64,000 nt of DNA from positions 62,001-126,000 of the forward strand of contig DASCOS010000034.1 in assembly GCA_036012125.1 (NCBI GenBank), read 5' to 3'. Within the stretch, counting starts at the first letter, position 1. Each line of letters begins with the position of its first letter. The translations under genes and the position numbers were made by a program. Below the pieces are notes generated by a model that was not told the origin of the DNA, ran no database searches, and was given only the letters and a program-made list of their open reading frames with translations. Positions 1 to 9,435 of this stretch are shown piece by piece. The stretch is from Vicinamibacterales bacterium (lineage in GTDB: Bacteria; Acidobacteriota; Vicinamibacteria; Vicinamibacterales; UBA823).

Positions 1-2
1 TT

Positions 3-1574
3 TTTCTTTCGAGCTGTCAAATTACAAATTCCATTCCTGAATACGGGTCGAAGGGAATTCCTGACACCTCGAAGACGCGACCAAACATCTTACTCATCGT
101 TGCGGATGACATGGGCTATACCGATATCGGGTCGTTCGGTAGCGAGATCCCCACGCCTAGTTTGGATGCGCTGGCGATGAACGGGGTTCGCTTTGCTAAT
201 TTCCACGCTGCACCTAGCTGCGCGCCCACACGAGCCATGCTCATGTCGGGAGTAACGAATCGCGAGGCGGGTGTTACGGATTCAGTCGAAGCGGTATTAT
301 CGAACAACATTGCGGGCCCCTTGCCTGCTCTCCTCCAAGATGCGGGCTACCGCACCTACATGGCTGGGAAGTGGCATCTGGGACATGAACACGAACAAAG
401 TCCTACTGCCCGAGGTTTTCACGCCTCGTATGCGCTGGTCCGCGCCGGCGATAATCACTTGGGCACGAGCAACTTTCCCTCTGACATCGTTGCTTATCGT
501 GAAAACGGTCAAGTCGTCGAACTTCCAGATGATTGGTTCTCAACTGCACTCTATACGAACAAGCTCATTGAATTATTGCGTGACGGAGAAGACGCTGAAC
601 AACCCTGGTTCGGTTACCTGGCGTTCACAGCACCACACTGGCCACTGCAAGCACCGACGGACTGGCGTGACCGGGCTGTAGGGCGTTATGACGAGGGATA
701 CGACGTGCTCCGCGCAGACCGCATCAAGCGCACTCGGGAACTCGGAATCATCCCAGAGACCACCAGTGTTAACGACTACATTGGCGTCGCGCCCGCGTGG
801 GAGAGTCTAGACTCCGAGTCGAAACGTCAGCAGGCGCGAGCCATGGAACTCTATGCCGCTATGGTCGAAAACATGGATTTCCATGTCGGTCGCATGGTGG
901 ATTACCTAAAGACCAGTAACCAGTTCGAAGACACCGTCATTCTTTTCTTCTCAGACAACGGCGCGTCCGGCAGCGACTCGAGTTTCCGCCCAAGAACGAT
1001 ACCCCGCACAGACTGGGATAACAGCTTGTCCAATATGGGCCATGAAGGATCGTTCGTCGCTATCGGCCGGGGATGGGCCGAGGCCACCACGGCTCCGTTT
1101 CGAAACGTCAAAGGTTCACTCTACGAAGGGGGCACACGGGCGGCAGCCTTCCTACACCACAGGTCGATTCCACAAAGTGGAAACATTGACCGTGGCTACC
1201 TAACAGTGATGGACGTGCTCCCGACCCTCCTGGAAATCGCCGGGGCGGTACACCCCGGAATCGAATTTCAGGGCAAGCCCGTCCTCCCCATCCGAGGGCG
1301 GTCGTTCTGGGACCGGGCTAGGGGCAACACGGCTCCAGTTCACGATGAATCCGACGTCATCCCCTGGATGACATCGGACGAACGTGCTGCTTTAGTACGC
1401 GGAGACTGGAAGCTCGTGCGAGAGTCAGCGAATGAAAACCCCGACAGTCAATCAGCCTGGCAGCTCTATGACTTGGTCGAAGACCCCTGGGAATCAACTG
1501 ACCTCACAGGCGCCCATCCTCAAGAGTCAGCTGAACTGATCGAACTGTGGCATAACTACCGCGCCGGACTCTAG
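3..1574 (+). CDS. Sulfatase, lipoprotein (5' end outside window)
   Basis: Type I sulfatase that would hydrolyse sulfate esters outside the cytoplasm. The reading frame is open to the left edge, so the true start is missing. The visible N-terminus reads FLSSCQ, a lipobox-like signal end, followed by a linker and the family's opening RPNILLIVADDMGYTDIG, whose Asp pair binds Ca2+. The signature C-A-P-T-R (Cys codon 219-221) carries the Cys that is matured to formylglycine. FSDNGA near 950-965 gives the other metal-binding Asp-Asn. The first in-frame ATG at 111 falls inside the conserved metal motif and cannot be the real start. Substrate is not predictable from sequence alone. Confidence 0.9.
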   Translation, partial: FLSSCQITNSIPEYGSKGIPDTSKTRPNILLIVADDMGYTDIGSFGSEIPTPSLDALAMNGVRFANFHAAPSCAPTRAMLMSGVTNREAGVTDSVEAVLSNNIAGPLPALLQDAGYRTYMAGKWHLGHEHEQSPTARGFHASYALVRAGDNHLGTSNFPSDIVAYRENGQVVELPDDWFSTALYTNKLIELLRDGEDAEQPWFGYLAFTAPHWPLQAPTDWRDRAVGRYDEGYDVLRADRIKRTRELGIIPETTSVNDYIGVAPAWESLDSESKRQQARAMELYAAMVENMDFHVGRMVDYLKTSNQFEDTVILFFSDNGASGSDSSFRPRTIPRTDWDNSLSNMGHEGSFVAIGRGWAEATTAPFRNVKGSLYEGGTRAAAFLHHRSIPQSGNIDRGYLTVMDVLPTLLEIAGAVHPGIEFQGKPVLPIRGRSFWDRARGNTAPVHDESDVIPWMTSDERAALVRGDWKLVRESANENPDSQSAWQLYDLVEDPWESTDLTGAHPQESAELIELWHNYRAGL

Positions 1575-1639
1575 GTTCAATAACAGGTCCCACCCGATAT
1601 AATCTTCCCGTCCAATACCATTTGCGAAACGAGGCCAAC

Positions 1640-3904
1640 ATGCAGTTTTCAGTCGTATCGCCGGCTCAACGTACTCTCATGCTCATCTTTGTCTTACTCT
1701 TGATGGCGGTCACCACCGCTCCCCTATCAGCTCAGACCCAACAGCCAATGACCTTTCTCGATGTGCAAGAGCTTGCACGGCCAGGTTCCTGGACACCCAG
1801 CCCAGACGGCCAATGGATGCTCTACACAATTTCAACGCCGGACTGGCAAGAGGATACGTCCCAGGTTGATATTCATCTCGTCTCAATGTCTGGTGGCCTG
1901 CCGTCAAGCCGGCAGATGACATTCACAACGGATGATAATGAAAGTTCTCCTCAATGGTCTCGTGACAGCAGTTTCTTCGTGTTCGCGTCAGACCGAGACG
2001 CACCCGTAACCGAGTCTGTTAACCAACTGTATTTCATGCGGCCTGACGGAGGAGAGGCCCGCCAGATCACGAATGTCGAAAAAGGTGTAGCCGACTTCGC
2101 CTTCAGCTTCGACGGCACATGGTTGGCCTATCGGAGCGGCGAAGTCGGACTCGAGCAACTTTATCGACTTCCGGTAGATGACCTCTTCCTGGCTGACGCC
2201 GACCAAGTGACAGACGGAGAAGCAGGCATTGAAGACTGGACATGGGCCCGGGACAGCCAGAGCATTTATTTTATTCGCCAGAATTTTCGGGACGAAGATG
2301 ACGTGCGCCGTCGTGAAGAGAACTTCACAGTCGACATCAAGAATGCAGTCACGCCGTTTTCCAACCTGTGGGTAACCGACTTGGCCTCGCAGAGCGTGCG
2401 ACAGTTGACCAATCTTCCTGACGCCAGCGTGACCGATTTTGAACTCTCCGTTGATGGCCGATGGGCAACCTTTGTGGGTGGATCGACGGAACGCTACGAG
2501 CGCAACATCACGGCGTCGCGCCTCTATGCGGATCAGTATCTACTTGAACTCTCCACTGAACACATCGAACGGCTCACCGAAAACTTTGAGATCGCTGAAA
2601 GTGACCTTGGCATCTCACCCGACGGTCGGTGGGTTGCGTTTTCGGGCCCAGACGATATGAGTCGCTACACGATGACGGATAGTCGTGTCTATATTCGTGA
2701 GGTGACCGACCGCGGCGGCCCATTTCGAAAACTTGGTGCCGCCTTTGACGGTAGCGTAGGTATAGATTTCTGGTCCAACAACGGAGACACCATCTACTTC
2801 AACCACGGCGTTAAGGTAACCACACAACTCCATGCCCTAGACATCGCCACTGGCGAGGTAAAGCAACTTACGAGCGAGCGGGCCGCCCTCAGAGTTAGTC
2901 GAAACGAGGAGACGGACACGATTCTGATCGCCTACTCTGACCCAAAAACTCCACCAACAGTTTTTTCTGTCCCGGAAGTAACTCAAGTCGCTGACCGGTC
3001 CGCATGGGTGCAACTGGTCGATGCCAACCCCCAAGTTGCTGAGTTCGCACTTGGCGAGGAGAGTGAGATTAACTGGCGGTCAACCGACGGCAAGCTCGTT
3101 GGCGGAATCTTAGTGAAGCCGGTTGGATACCGAGAAGGCCAGCGTTATCCACTTATCGTGGCAATTCATGGCGGACCGGCCTCGGCTGATGTCCTTCGGT
3201 TTAACGGCGGCTATAACGCCCAAGTCTATGCTGGTAGTGGTTACGCTATTCTGAAGCCGAACTACAGAGGCTCGCGAAATTACGGCAATGCCCACCGCAC
3301 TGACATCGTTGGTGACTACTTCACGCTGGGCTACGACGACATCATGACCGGTGTCGATTACCTGATAAGCGAAGGTGTCGTTGACGGTAACAGCATGGGA
3401 GCTCTCGGGTGGAGTGCCGGTGGACACTGGTCGAATTGGCTCTTAACCCACACCGACCGCTTCAAGGCGATTAGCTCTGGGGCTGGCACAATGAATTGGA
3501 TTTCGATGTATGCCCAAAGCGATGTCCAACGGAACCGCCGGTTCTATGTAGGCGACGATTTGTTATACGACAATTTCGACATGTACTGGGACCAGTCACC
3601 ACTCAAATATATTAAGGATGCGAAAACGCCCACAATGATTCATGTGGTTGAAGGCGATCCACGGGTGCCCAGCCCACAGTCGGTTGAACTCCACATGGCA
3701 CTCAAGAAGCTGGGTATTCCTACTGAGCTGTTCATGTACCCGGGACAGAGCCACGGCATCCCCGATCCACGCAACCGCCTCCTTAAGGCGGTCAGTGAAA
3801 TGGCCTGGATGGACTATTACGTCCGTGATATGGGCGAGAAATTCCAGTGGCGCGACGTTTTACAAACCTTGCCTGAAAAGAACGGGAAATCGGAATTACC
3901 CTAG
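1640..3904 (+). CDS. S9 family prolyl oligopeptidase, exported
   Basis: Serine peptidase of the dipeptidyl-peptidase/acylaminoacyl-peptidase group, 754 aa, that cleaves short peptides outside the cytoplasm. I chose the ATG at 1640 because GAGG lies 5 bases upstream; a TTG at 1622 is the longer alternative. A signal peptide covers residues 1-32 (ends LSAQ). Residues about 40-470 are a WD40/TolB-like beta-propeller with repeated SPDG-type turns, and residues 480-754 form the alpha/beta-hydrolase domain. The catalytic triad is visible: Ser592 in GWSAGG, Asp673 in EGDPRVP, His705 in GQSHGI. It lies 65 bases after the sulfatase and may be co-transcribed. Confidence 0.92.
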   Translation: MQFSVVSPAQRTLMLIFVLLLMAVTTAPLSAQTQQPMTFLDVQELARPGSWTPSPDGQWMLYTISTPDWQEDTSQVDIHLVSMSGGLPSSRQMTFTTDDNESSPQWSRDSSFFVFASDRDAPVTESVNQLYFMRPDGGEARQITNVEKGVADFAFSFDGTWLAYRSGEVGLEQLYRLPVDDLFLADADQVTDGEAGIEDWTWARDSQSIYFIRQNFRDEDDVRRREENFTVDIKNAVTPFSNLWVTDLASQSVRQLTNLPDASVTDFELSVDGRWATFVGGSTERYERNITASRLYADQYLLELSTEHIERLTENFEIAESDLGISPDGRWVAFSGPDDMSRYTMTDSRVYIREVTDRGGPFRKLGAAFDGSVGIDFWSNNGDTIYFNHGVKVTTQLHALDIATGEVKQLTSERAALRVSRNEETDTILIAYSDPKTPPTVFSVPEVTQVADRSAWVQLVDANPQVAEFALGEESEINWRSTDGKLVGGILVKPVGYREGQRYPLIVAIHGGPASADVLRFNGGYNAQVYAGSGYAILKPNYRGSRNYGNAHRTDIVGDYFTLGYDDIMTGVDYLISEGVVDGNSMGALGWSAGGHWSNWLLTHTDRFKAISSGAGTMNWISMYAQSDVQRNRRFYVGDDLLYDNFDMYWDQSPLKYIKDAKTPTMIHVVEGDPRVPSPQSVELHMALKKLGIPTELFMYPGQSHGIPDPRNRLLKAVSEMAWMDYYVRDMGEKFQWRDVLQTLPEKNGKSELP

Positions 3905-4098
3905 ACGACAAGTAAATTCCCGACGCTGCGGTAGTCTAGGCGGAGCCAACCGCTACATGCCGACTCAGGGCTGAAGGAATGCCTCTCGAATCAAATGACC
4001 GACTCTTCTCGACTTGTCGGCTCTATCGTATGAGTTATTACGGGTTGTCAGGAGGCGCCAGAACCGTGGTCGTCAACATTGAACGCTGACTTGGTGAC

Positions 4099-4143
4099 CA
4101 AAAAAACGACCCGGGCATTCGGCTTCAGCGAATACCCGGGCCG
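4099..4143 (-). terminator. Intrinsic terminator of the NHL lipoprotein gene
   Basis: A stem of about 14 bases (4108-4121 with 4129-4142, core CCCGGGCATTCG / CGAATACCCGGG with one G-U type pair) is followed on the minus strand by a run of T (A-tract at 4100-4106 on the plus strand). It lies 26 bases beyond the minus-strand stop codon at 4169. Confidence 0.85.
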
Positions 4144-4168
4144 TCAAGCTGTCACTGGCGAACCGCTA

Positions 4169-5428
4169 CTACTGGCTCGGCCACAGAACGCCTTGGCTAT
4201 TTGTGCCTTGGGCATCCTCGGGAATATTTCCCATTCCCTTATAAACGAACTTTTGGACGCGAGACCCTTCGTAGGTCTCTGTCGTGTAGATATTGCCATC
4301 CGAATCAACAGCAATACTGTGCACGGCAAAGAACATGCCTGGCTGCCGCCCACCATCACCGAACGCCGTTAGAACTTCCATGGTCTCGCGCAGGATGATG
4401 TAAACCTTCATGTTCTGGCCATCCGCAAGATAGAGGAAGGTCTGCTCAGGATCCGGTGAGAAGTCAATGTCCCAAGTCGACCCCTGAGACATGGTGGCCG
4501 GAGCAATGATGTACTCAGTCACATACGTCCCATCCTTCTGGAAGACCTGAATTCGATCTGCCGCGCGGTCGCAAACATATACGAGGCCATCATTGGAAAT
4601 CTCCGAACAGTGCACTGGCCCGCGGAACTGTTTTGCCGGCTCCGCCTCATCGGGAGAGTATCGACCGAGGTCAACTGAATCGTCAGGCGGATTGCCGTAT
4701 GCACCCCAATATCGCTTCATCTCGCCAGAATCCATATCGACTACAGCGACCCGCTTATTAAAGTAACCGTCGGCAAAATATGCTTCGTTCGCTTCAGCAT
4801 CGATCCCGATCTTCGCGACACGCCCGAAACTTACCGGATCGTGGCTGTCACGCTCAAAGACTGGCCGACCATCGCTTTCACCAACTTGACGGGCACCAAA
4901 CACGCCGAAAGATTTGATGAAGGTGCCGTCACGCGTAAACTTGAGGACATGTGAGTCAGCACCACCATTCCCACCGATCCACACGTTGTCCATGTGGTCA
5001 ATGGTGATCCCGTGGTTCGACAGCGGCCACACGTACTCATCAGAAGTCTCCGTGCCAGGCCCACCCCAGGATCCGACGAGGTTCCCCTCCTGGTCGAACT
5101 CAAGAACGGGGTCACCAGGCTGGCAGCACTCGGCCAGCGGCGGGTCCTGCGCCAGGCCGATTTCGGTTCGCGCAACGAACTGGTCCGGGGTGTTCCGATG
5201 CACCACCCAAATATGATTCTGCGAATCAACGTCTACGCCAATCGTCGGCCCCATCAGCCAATGGTTCGGTAAGTTCTTCGGCCACAGCGGGTCGACCTCA
5301 AACATCGGCACCTGCTGGCCCTGGGCCTCTTCCGGGGCCTCCTCGTCAACCATAGCTTGACCACACCCAAGCACAATGAGGAGCGTGGCTAATGACGCCC
5401 CGACCAAAAGCTTCTGATTCCGCTTCAT
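4169..5428 (-). CDS. NHL-repeat beta-propeller lipoprotein
   Basis: Exported lipoprotein of 419 aa. Residues 1-22 are a lipoprotein signal (LIVLGCG, Cys22 would be lipidated), followed by an acidic linker and then a six-bladed NHL propeller. Blade-like repeats with the pattern I-x-V/I-D-x-x-x-N-x-Y/W-V recur, for example GVDVDSQNHIWVVHR, ITIDHMDNVWIGG and IAVDSDGNIYTTE. The family resembles the propeller of peptidyl-alpha-hydroxyglycine amidating lyase, but I cannot assign an enzyme activity. It has its own terminator and sits convergent to the S9 peptidase gene. Confidence 0.8.
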   Translation of the reverse strand: MKRNQKLLVGASLATLLIVLGCGQAMVDEEAPEEAQGQQVPMFEVDPLWPKNLPNHWLMGPTIGVDVDSQNHIWVVHRNTPDQFVARTEIGLAQDPPLAECCQPGDPVLEFDQEGNLVGSWGGPGTETSDEYVWPLSNHGITIDHMDNVWIGGNGGADSHVLKFTRDGTFIKSFGVFGARQVGESDGRPVFERDSHDPVSFGRVAKIGIDAEANEAYFADGYFNKRVAVVDMDSGEMKRYWGAYGNPPDDSVDLGRYSPDEAEPAKQFRGPVHCSEISNDGLVYVCDRAADRIQVFQKDGTYVTEYIIAPATMSQGSTWDIDFSPDPEQTFLYLADGQNMKVYIILRETMEVLTAFGDGGRQPGMFFAVHSIAVDSDGNIYTTETYEGSRVQKFVYKGMGNIPEDAQGTNSQGVLWPSQ

Positions 5429-5652
5429 CCCGTCCTCCCCTTACGAAGATCCGATCTCTACACTGCCGACCCACCGGACCGAGGAACACCCCAAGGCCCG
5501 CTAGCGACAGCGGGCATAAAGTATACTGGCGATCCGCTCGAATGCACCCAATTTCCTTAGTTCGCCGTTTCTGTCCTCCATTCTCGTGTCCCAAGCACTT
5601 GGGAGACTGCTTATCTTACTTATCATCAATTTCTTACAGTCACTTACGATCA

Positions 5653-7011
5653 GTGCCCTCTCGGCCTGAACGGAGGTTCAGAGTCCTGGTGCTTCTGGTC
5701 GGAGGCCTCCTGTTCTTACAACCGGCCACCATATCGACCCACGACATTCCCGCTGACGTCACCGTTCAGGCGATCGTCAAGGCTCAGGGCCAGCGCTTGC
5801 GCATGCTAATCCGTGTGCCGCTCGTTGCGATGCAGGACTTTAACTTCCCCCAGCGCGAGGAAGGATACATCGACGTTGAGGCAGCGGAGTCGATGTTGCG
5901 GGACGCGATTATGGTGTGGGTCGGCGACGAGTTGAACGTCTACGAGGAGGACACTCTACTGACTGGCCAGGACCTCGTTGCTGTGCAGGTATCGCACCCA
6001 ACCGACCGTTCGTTCGCAACCTACGACGAAGCCCTAGCACGTATCACACAGCAGCCATTGTCAAATGAAACAAACGTTTACTTTGAAAATGGGTTGCTCG
6101 ACGCGATGTTCGAATATCCGATTAGCTCCGACCAGTCCAATTTTTCAACAGACTTAACCCTCGCGCGATTAGGCCTACGAACCGTCACGGTCTTACGCCT
6201 TGTATTACCCGACGGCACCGTACGCCCGTTCGAGTATTTAGGAAATCCCGGTTTAGTCAGACTCGACCCGAGGTGGCACCAAGCGGCTTTCCGATTCGTG
6301 GCCCTCGGGTTTGAACACATCCTCGACGGAATTGACCATTTACTCTTCCTAGCCTGTCTCGTAATTCCATTTAGACGTCTTCGCCCGTTGGTTGCTATTG
6401 TGACTTCGTTCACCGTGGCCCATTCGGTGACGTTGATTGCATCCGCGTTCGACCTCGCACCAGCCGCAGCATGGTTTCCACCGCTTGTCGAAACGGCGAT
6501 AGCCCTCTCAATCGTATACATGGCAGTGGAAAACATCGTCGGGGTGAAGCTCCGCCGTCGCTGGTTAATCACCTTTGGATTTGGCCTTGTTCATGGATTC
6601 GGATTCTCATTCGCCCTACGTGAAACGCTCCAGTTTGCTGGCCCCCACCTATTGATGTCCCTTCTTTCCTTCAACGTCGGGGTCGAGTTAGGTCAGTTAA
6701 TGGTCCTCGTGGTTCTGATCCCAGCGCTCGGACTATTATTCCGCGTAGTGCCGGAGCGTATCGGCGCCGTCCTCCTGTCAGCACTAGTGGCTCATACAGG
6801 GTGGCATTGGATGAGCGAGCGAGCGCGCGCGCTAGCCCTGTTTGACCTGTCGCTCCAGCCACCTCAGTGGAATCTTTCACTGGTGGCAAACGTCCTGCAG
6901 TGGGGAGCGCTAGTTCTGGTTATCGCTGGGCTGCTCTGGCTGATGTCCATAATCTTCCCGCAGGCACCTGCGGGTAACGGTAAACCACCAGAGCCTCCAT
7001 CGTCTGTATGA
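5653..7011 (+). CDS. HupE/UreJ-like membrane protein
   Basis: Membrane protein of 452 aa from the GTG at 5653; this start gives a clean signal segment (VLVLLVGGLLFLQPA). Longer in-frame starts at 5542 and 5392 exist, but the latter would run into the divergent lipoprotein gene. Residues about 25-205 are an extracytoplasmic domain. The rest has about seven membrane helices with the HupE/UreJ_2 hallmarks GFEHILDGIDHLLF and TSFTVAHSVTL, plus FGLVHGFGFSF, whose His and Asp residues suggest metal binding. HupE relatives are linked to nickel uptake, but the fused exported N-terminal domain belongs to a less characterised subgroup. No hydrogenase or urease genes are nearby. Confidence 0.75.
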   Translation: MPSRPERRFRVLVLLVGGLLFLQPATISTHDIPADVTVQAIVKAQGQRLRMLIRVPLVAMQDFNFPQREEGYIDVEAAESMLRDAIMVWVGDELNVYEEDTLLTGQDLVAVQVSHPTDRSFATYDEALARITQQPLSNETNVYFENGLLDAMFEYPISSDQSNFSTDLTLARLGLRTVTVLRLVLPDGTVRPFEYLGNPGLVRLDPRWHQAAFRFVALGFEHILDGIDHLLFLACLVIPFRRLRPLVAIVTSFTVAHSVTLIASAFDLAPAAAWFPPLVETAIALSIVYMAVENIVGVKLRRRWLITFGFGLVHGFGFSFALRETLQFAGPHLLMSLLSFNVGVELGQLMVLVVLIPALGLLFRVVPERIGAVLLSALVAHTGWHWMSERARALALFDLSLQPPQWNLSLVANVLQWGALVLVIAGLLWLMSIIFPQAPAGNGKPPEPPSSV

Positions 7012-7055
7012 CACAGCAGTGATCGTTGTTCCGGTCAAATCTGTAGCCTTACTAT

Positions 7056-7751
7056 GTGGATATCCTGATGTCCGTTGCTAGTCATTTACGAATCCGGGTT
7101 GCCGAATACGATCGGAAAATTTACACCTTCATTCCCTACTACCGAGAGATGCTCTCAGTAGCTGCTGGCGCACTTCAGCCGCGGCTCACTTCGCCATTAA
7201 TCGTCGACCTCGGAACCGGCACAGGCGGCCTTGCCAAACTTTGCCTGGAAGCTGTTCCCGCGGGTCGACTGATTGGACTCGATACGGATTCTGAGATGCT
7301 CGCGGTTGCGGCTCAACGGTTGCGTGCAACGCAGCGACCAGGCGTCGAACTCAAGAAAAAGAGTTTTGCACGCGGAGCCCTGCCACGCGCCAACTACATC
7401 ACGGCAGCCTTCTCACTTCACCATATCAAGACCCGTGGATTGAAAGTTCGACAGTATCAACGGTGCATAGAAGCTTTGTACGCTGGCGGGGCAATGGTCT
7501 CGGTCGACTGCATGCCACCGTCCCAACCAGACCTGCACACATCAGCCATGCAGGCATGGATATGCCACTTGGAACGCAATTATTCCTCCCGGGATGCGAC
7601 CGGCCACCTCTCGGCTTGGGCGAAGGAAGACCGGTACTTTCCCTTGGACCAAGAGGTAGAGATGTTGTGCAGCGTAGGGTTCAAGGTTGAAATCGTGTGG
7701 CGTCGTGAATCATTCGCCGTCATACGGGCTACGAAACCACGGCACCCTTGA
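7056..7751 (+). CDS. Class I SAM-dependent methyltransferase
   Basis: Cytoplasmic methyltransferase of 231 aa. Motif I is VDLGTGTGGLAKL (about residues 50-62), the acidic end of strand beta-2 is GLDTDSEML, and FSLHHIK fits motif IV/post-II of the class I fold. The start is the GTG at 7056; an ATG at 7068 is possible. Its stop overlaps a possible TTG start of the following sulfatase-like gene, which suggests an operon. The substrate cannot be read from sequence; small-molecule and lipid methyltransferases share these motifs. Confidence 0.8.
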   Translation: MDILMSVASHLRIRVAEYDRKIYTFIPYYREMLSVAAGALQPRLTSPLIVDLGTGTGGLAKLCLEAVPAGRLIGLDTDSEMLAVAAQRLRATQRPGVELKKKSFARGALPRANYITAAFSLHHIKTRGLKVRQYQRCIEALYAGGAMVSVDCMPPSQPDLHTSAMQAWICHLERNYSSRDATGHLSAWAKEDRYFPLDQEVEMLCSVGFKVEIVWRRESFAVIRATKPRHP

Positions 7752-7783
7752 GCCGTGACGAAGGTGAAACTATAGTTGAAGAG

Positions 7784-9232
7784 ATGTGGAAGAGTCCTCC
7801 AACGCGACGACGAACGGTCGTCGTCTTAGCGTGCGTCATTTCAGTCATTGCAGCGTGTCGACCAGCACCCAATTCACCGGTGTCCGATCAATCACAAGAC
7901 GCCGGCTCCGCTGTACACGGCCTCCGCCGAAACACCCAGAACGTCATCATTCTATTACTCGACTGTGTTCGAGCAGATCACATTGGCGCCTACGGCTACC
8001 CGCGCTCAACAACGCCAAATCTCGATGCCTTGGCAATCGACGCAGTACTTTTTGAACAGGCTATCTCGCAGTCAAATTGGACCAAGCCATCAATCGTCTC
8101 ACTCTTTACCGGCACCTATTTGTCCCAACATCTCATTACTGATGGTCGTCTCGGTGAAAAGATTGAAGACGATGGCAGCGTGCCCACCGGCCACGTAATG
8201 GTGGAAGAGTTCATGACCTTAGCCGAGTACATGTCACGTGGAGGATTCGCCACTGGAGGCTTCGTCAACCAAGGACACTTGCCTGCTCACCTCGGATTTG
8301 CTCAAGGATTTGACGTGTATGAATCAGGACTCCATGACCCAGAGGTAGAGCAGTTTTTTAAAGCTTGGGTCAATCAGTTAGGTGATCGTCGATTCTTCGC
8401 CTATTTGCATCTACTGGACCTGCACTTTCCGTACACAACACAGGACCATCTCGATATCTTCAACGATGACCTCTCTGAGCGGCCGATGACGCGCCTGATG
8501 CAATCTGCAGCCGGAGGCGAGGAGATTCGACGGCGTGCAGGCAGTGGTGGACTCACCCAGGAAAATGTCCAGGAGCTAGTTGGCCTCTATGACGGTGAAT
8601 TACTCGGTGTCGACGACCGCCTCGGTAGCGTGGTGCGTTACCTAAAGGAGTCGGGGCTCTACGATTCCACATTAATCATCGTGACCGCCGACCACGGCGA
8701 GGCCTTCCTAGAGCACAACTATTTTGAACATGGTGAAAACCTCCTCTACAGCGAACTGATTCGAGTGCCACTCATTATTAAGTTTCCCAGCCGCCAACAC
8801 GCAGGCCAGCGAATCTCAGCTCCTGCCCAGCTCATCGACATACTTCCGACTCTCCAAGAGCACTTTGGACTCGCAACGTCCCAAGAAGTTGGCGGCACAA
8901 GTCTCATAGGCCTAATTGAGGGCACTGCCACTCCGCACACGGTGCTATCAGAACTCAGCGACCTTGATGGACGGAAGGCGCTCTACTACGGCGGGCGTAA
9001 ATTCATCTTCCAGAGAAGTGGCGAAGCGGAAGTCTTTGACTACACGACTGACCCATTGGACTTGGTGGACCTAGCGGATGGGGTCGCACCGGACATTCTC
9101 GGGGAGGCTAAAACAGTACTGCAAGAGTTACTCGCCAGAAATGAGGAGTTCGCCAAGGAAATGGCAGTAGCCAAAAGGCCTCTAAACCAAAGGGAAATTG
9201 AACGTCTTCGTAGCCTTGGCTACATTCGGTGA
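7784..9232 (+). CDS. Sulfatase-superfamily lipoprotein lacking the sulfatase Cys
   Basis: Exported hydrolase or transferase of the alkaline phosphatase/sulfatase superfamily, 482 aa from the ATG at 7784 (a TTG at 7748 adds 12 residues). The signal ends in the lipobox VIAAC (Cys25). NVIILLLDCVRADHIG supplies the first metal Asp, and VTADHGEAF plus FEHG supply the second metal site. The position of the sulfatase formylglycine Cys is occupied by Thr in SNWTKPS, and the following Arg is absent. True sulfatases need Cys or Ser there, so phosphodiester or phosphotransfer chemistry, as in LtaS/PetN-type enzymes with a Thr nucleophile, is more likely. Overlaps or abuts the methyltransferase gene. Confidence 0.82.
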   Translation: MWKSPPTRRRTVVVLACVISVIAACRPAPNSPVSDQSQDAGSAVHGLRRNTQNVIILLLDCVRADHIGAYGYPRSTTPNLDALAIDAVLFEQAISQSNWTKPSIVSLFTGTYLSQHLITDGRLGEKIEDDGSVPTGHVMVEEFMTLAEYMSRGGFATGGFVNQGHLPAHLGFAQGFDVYESGLHDPEVEQFFKAWVNQLGDRRFFAYLHLLDLHFPYTTQDHLDIFNDDLSERPMTRLMQSAAGGEEIRRRAGSGGLTQENVQELVGLYDGELLGVDDRLGSVVRYLKESGLYDSTLIIVTADHGEAFLEHNYFEHGENLLYSELIRVPLIIKFPSRQHAGQRISAPAQLIDILPTLQEHFGLATSQEVGGTSLIGLIEGTATPHTVLSELSDLDGRKALYYGGRKFIFQRSGEAEVFDYTTDPLDLVDLADGVAPDILGEAKTVLQELLARNEEFAKEMAVAKRPLNQREIERLRSLGYIR

Positions 9233-9435
9233 GGATGACGATTCTCCGGTCCCTGGTCCGACTATAATTCCCATTCACGAAACATGCGAGGAGACTGCTG
9301 CCGCCAATCCCACCGCTGAATACAATGACCAGTGGGGTGATCCAGCGCGTTTTTTAACTGCGGTCTATCAGGAGTTGTCTGAAGACCGACGAGGTACCTC
9401 CCGTGGGGAGTGTGCACAGACTAAGAAAGTGAGCC

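Noticed and set aside
6078-6572. 164-codon minus-strand ORF opposite the HupE-like gene
   Set aside because: Antisense shadow; the plus strand has clear membrane helices and family motifs.
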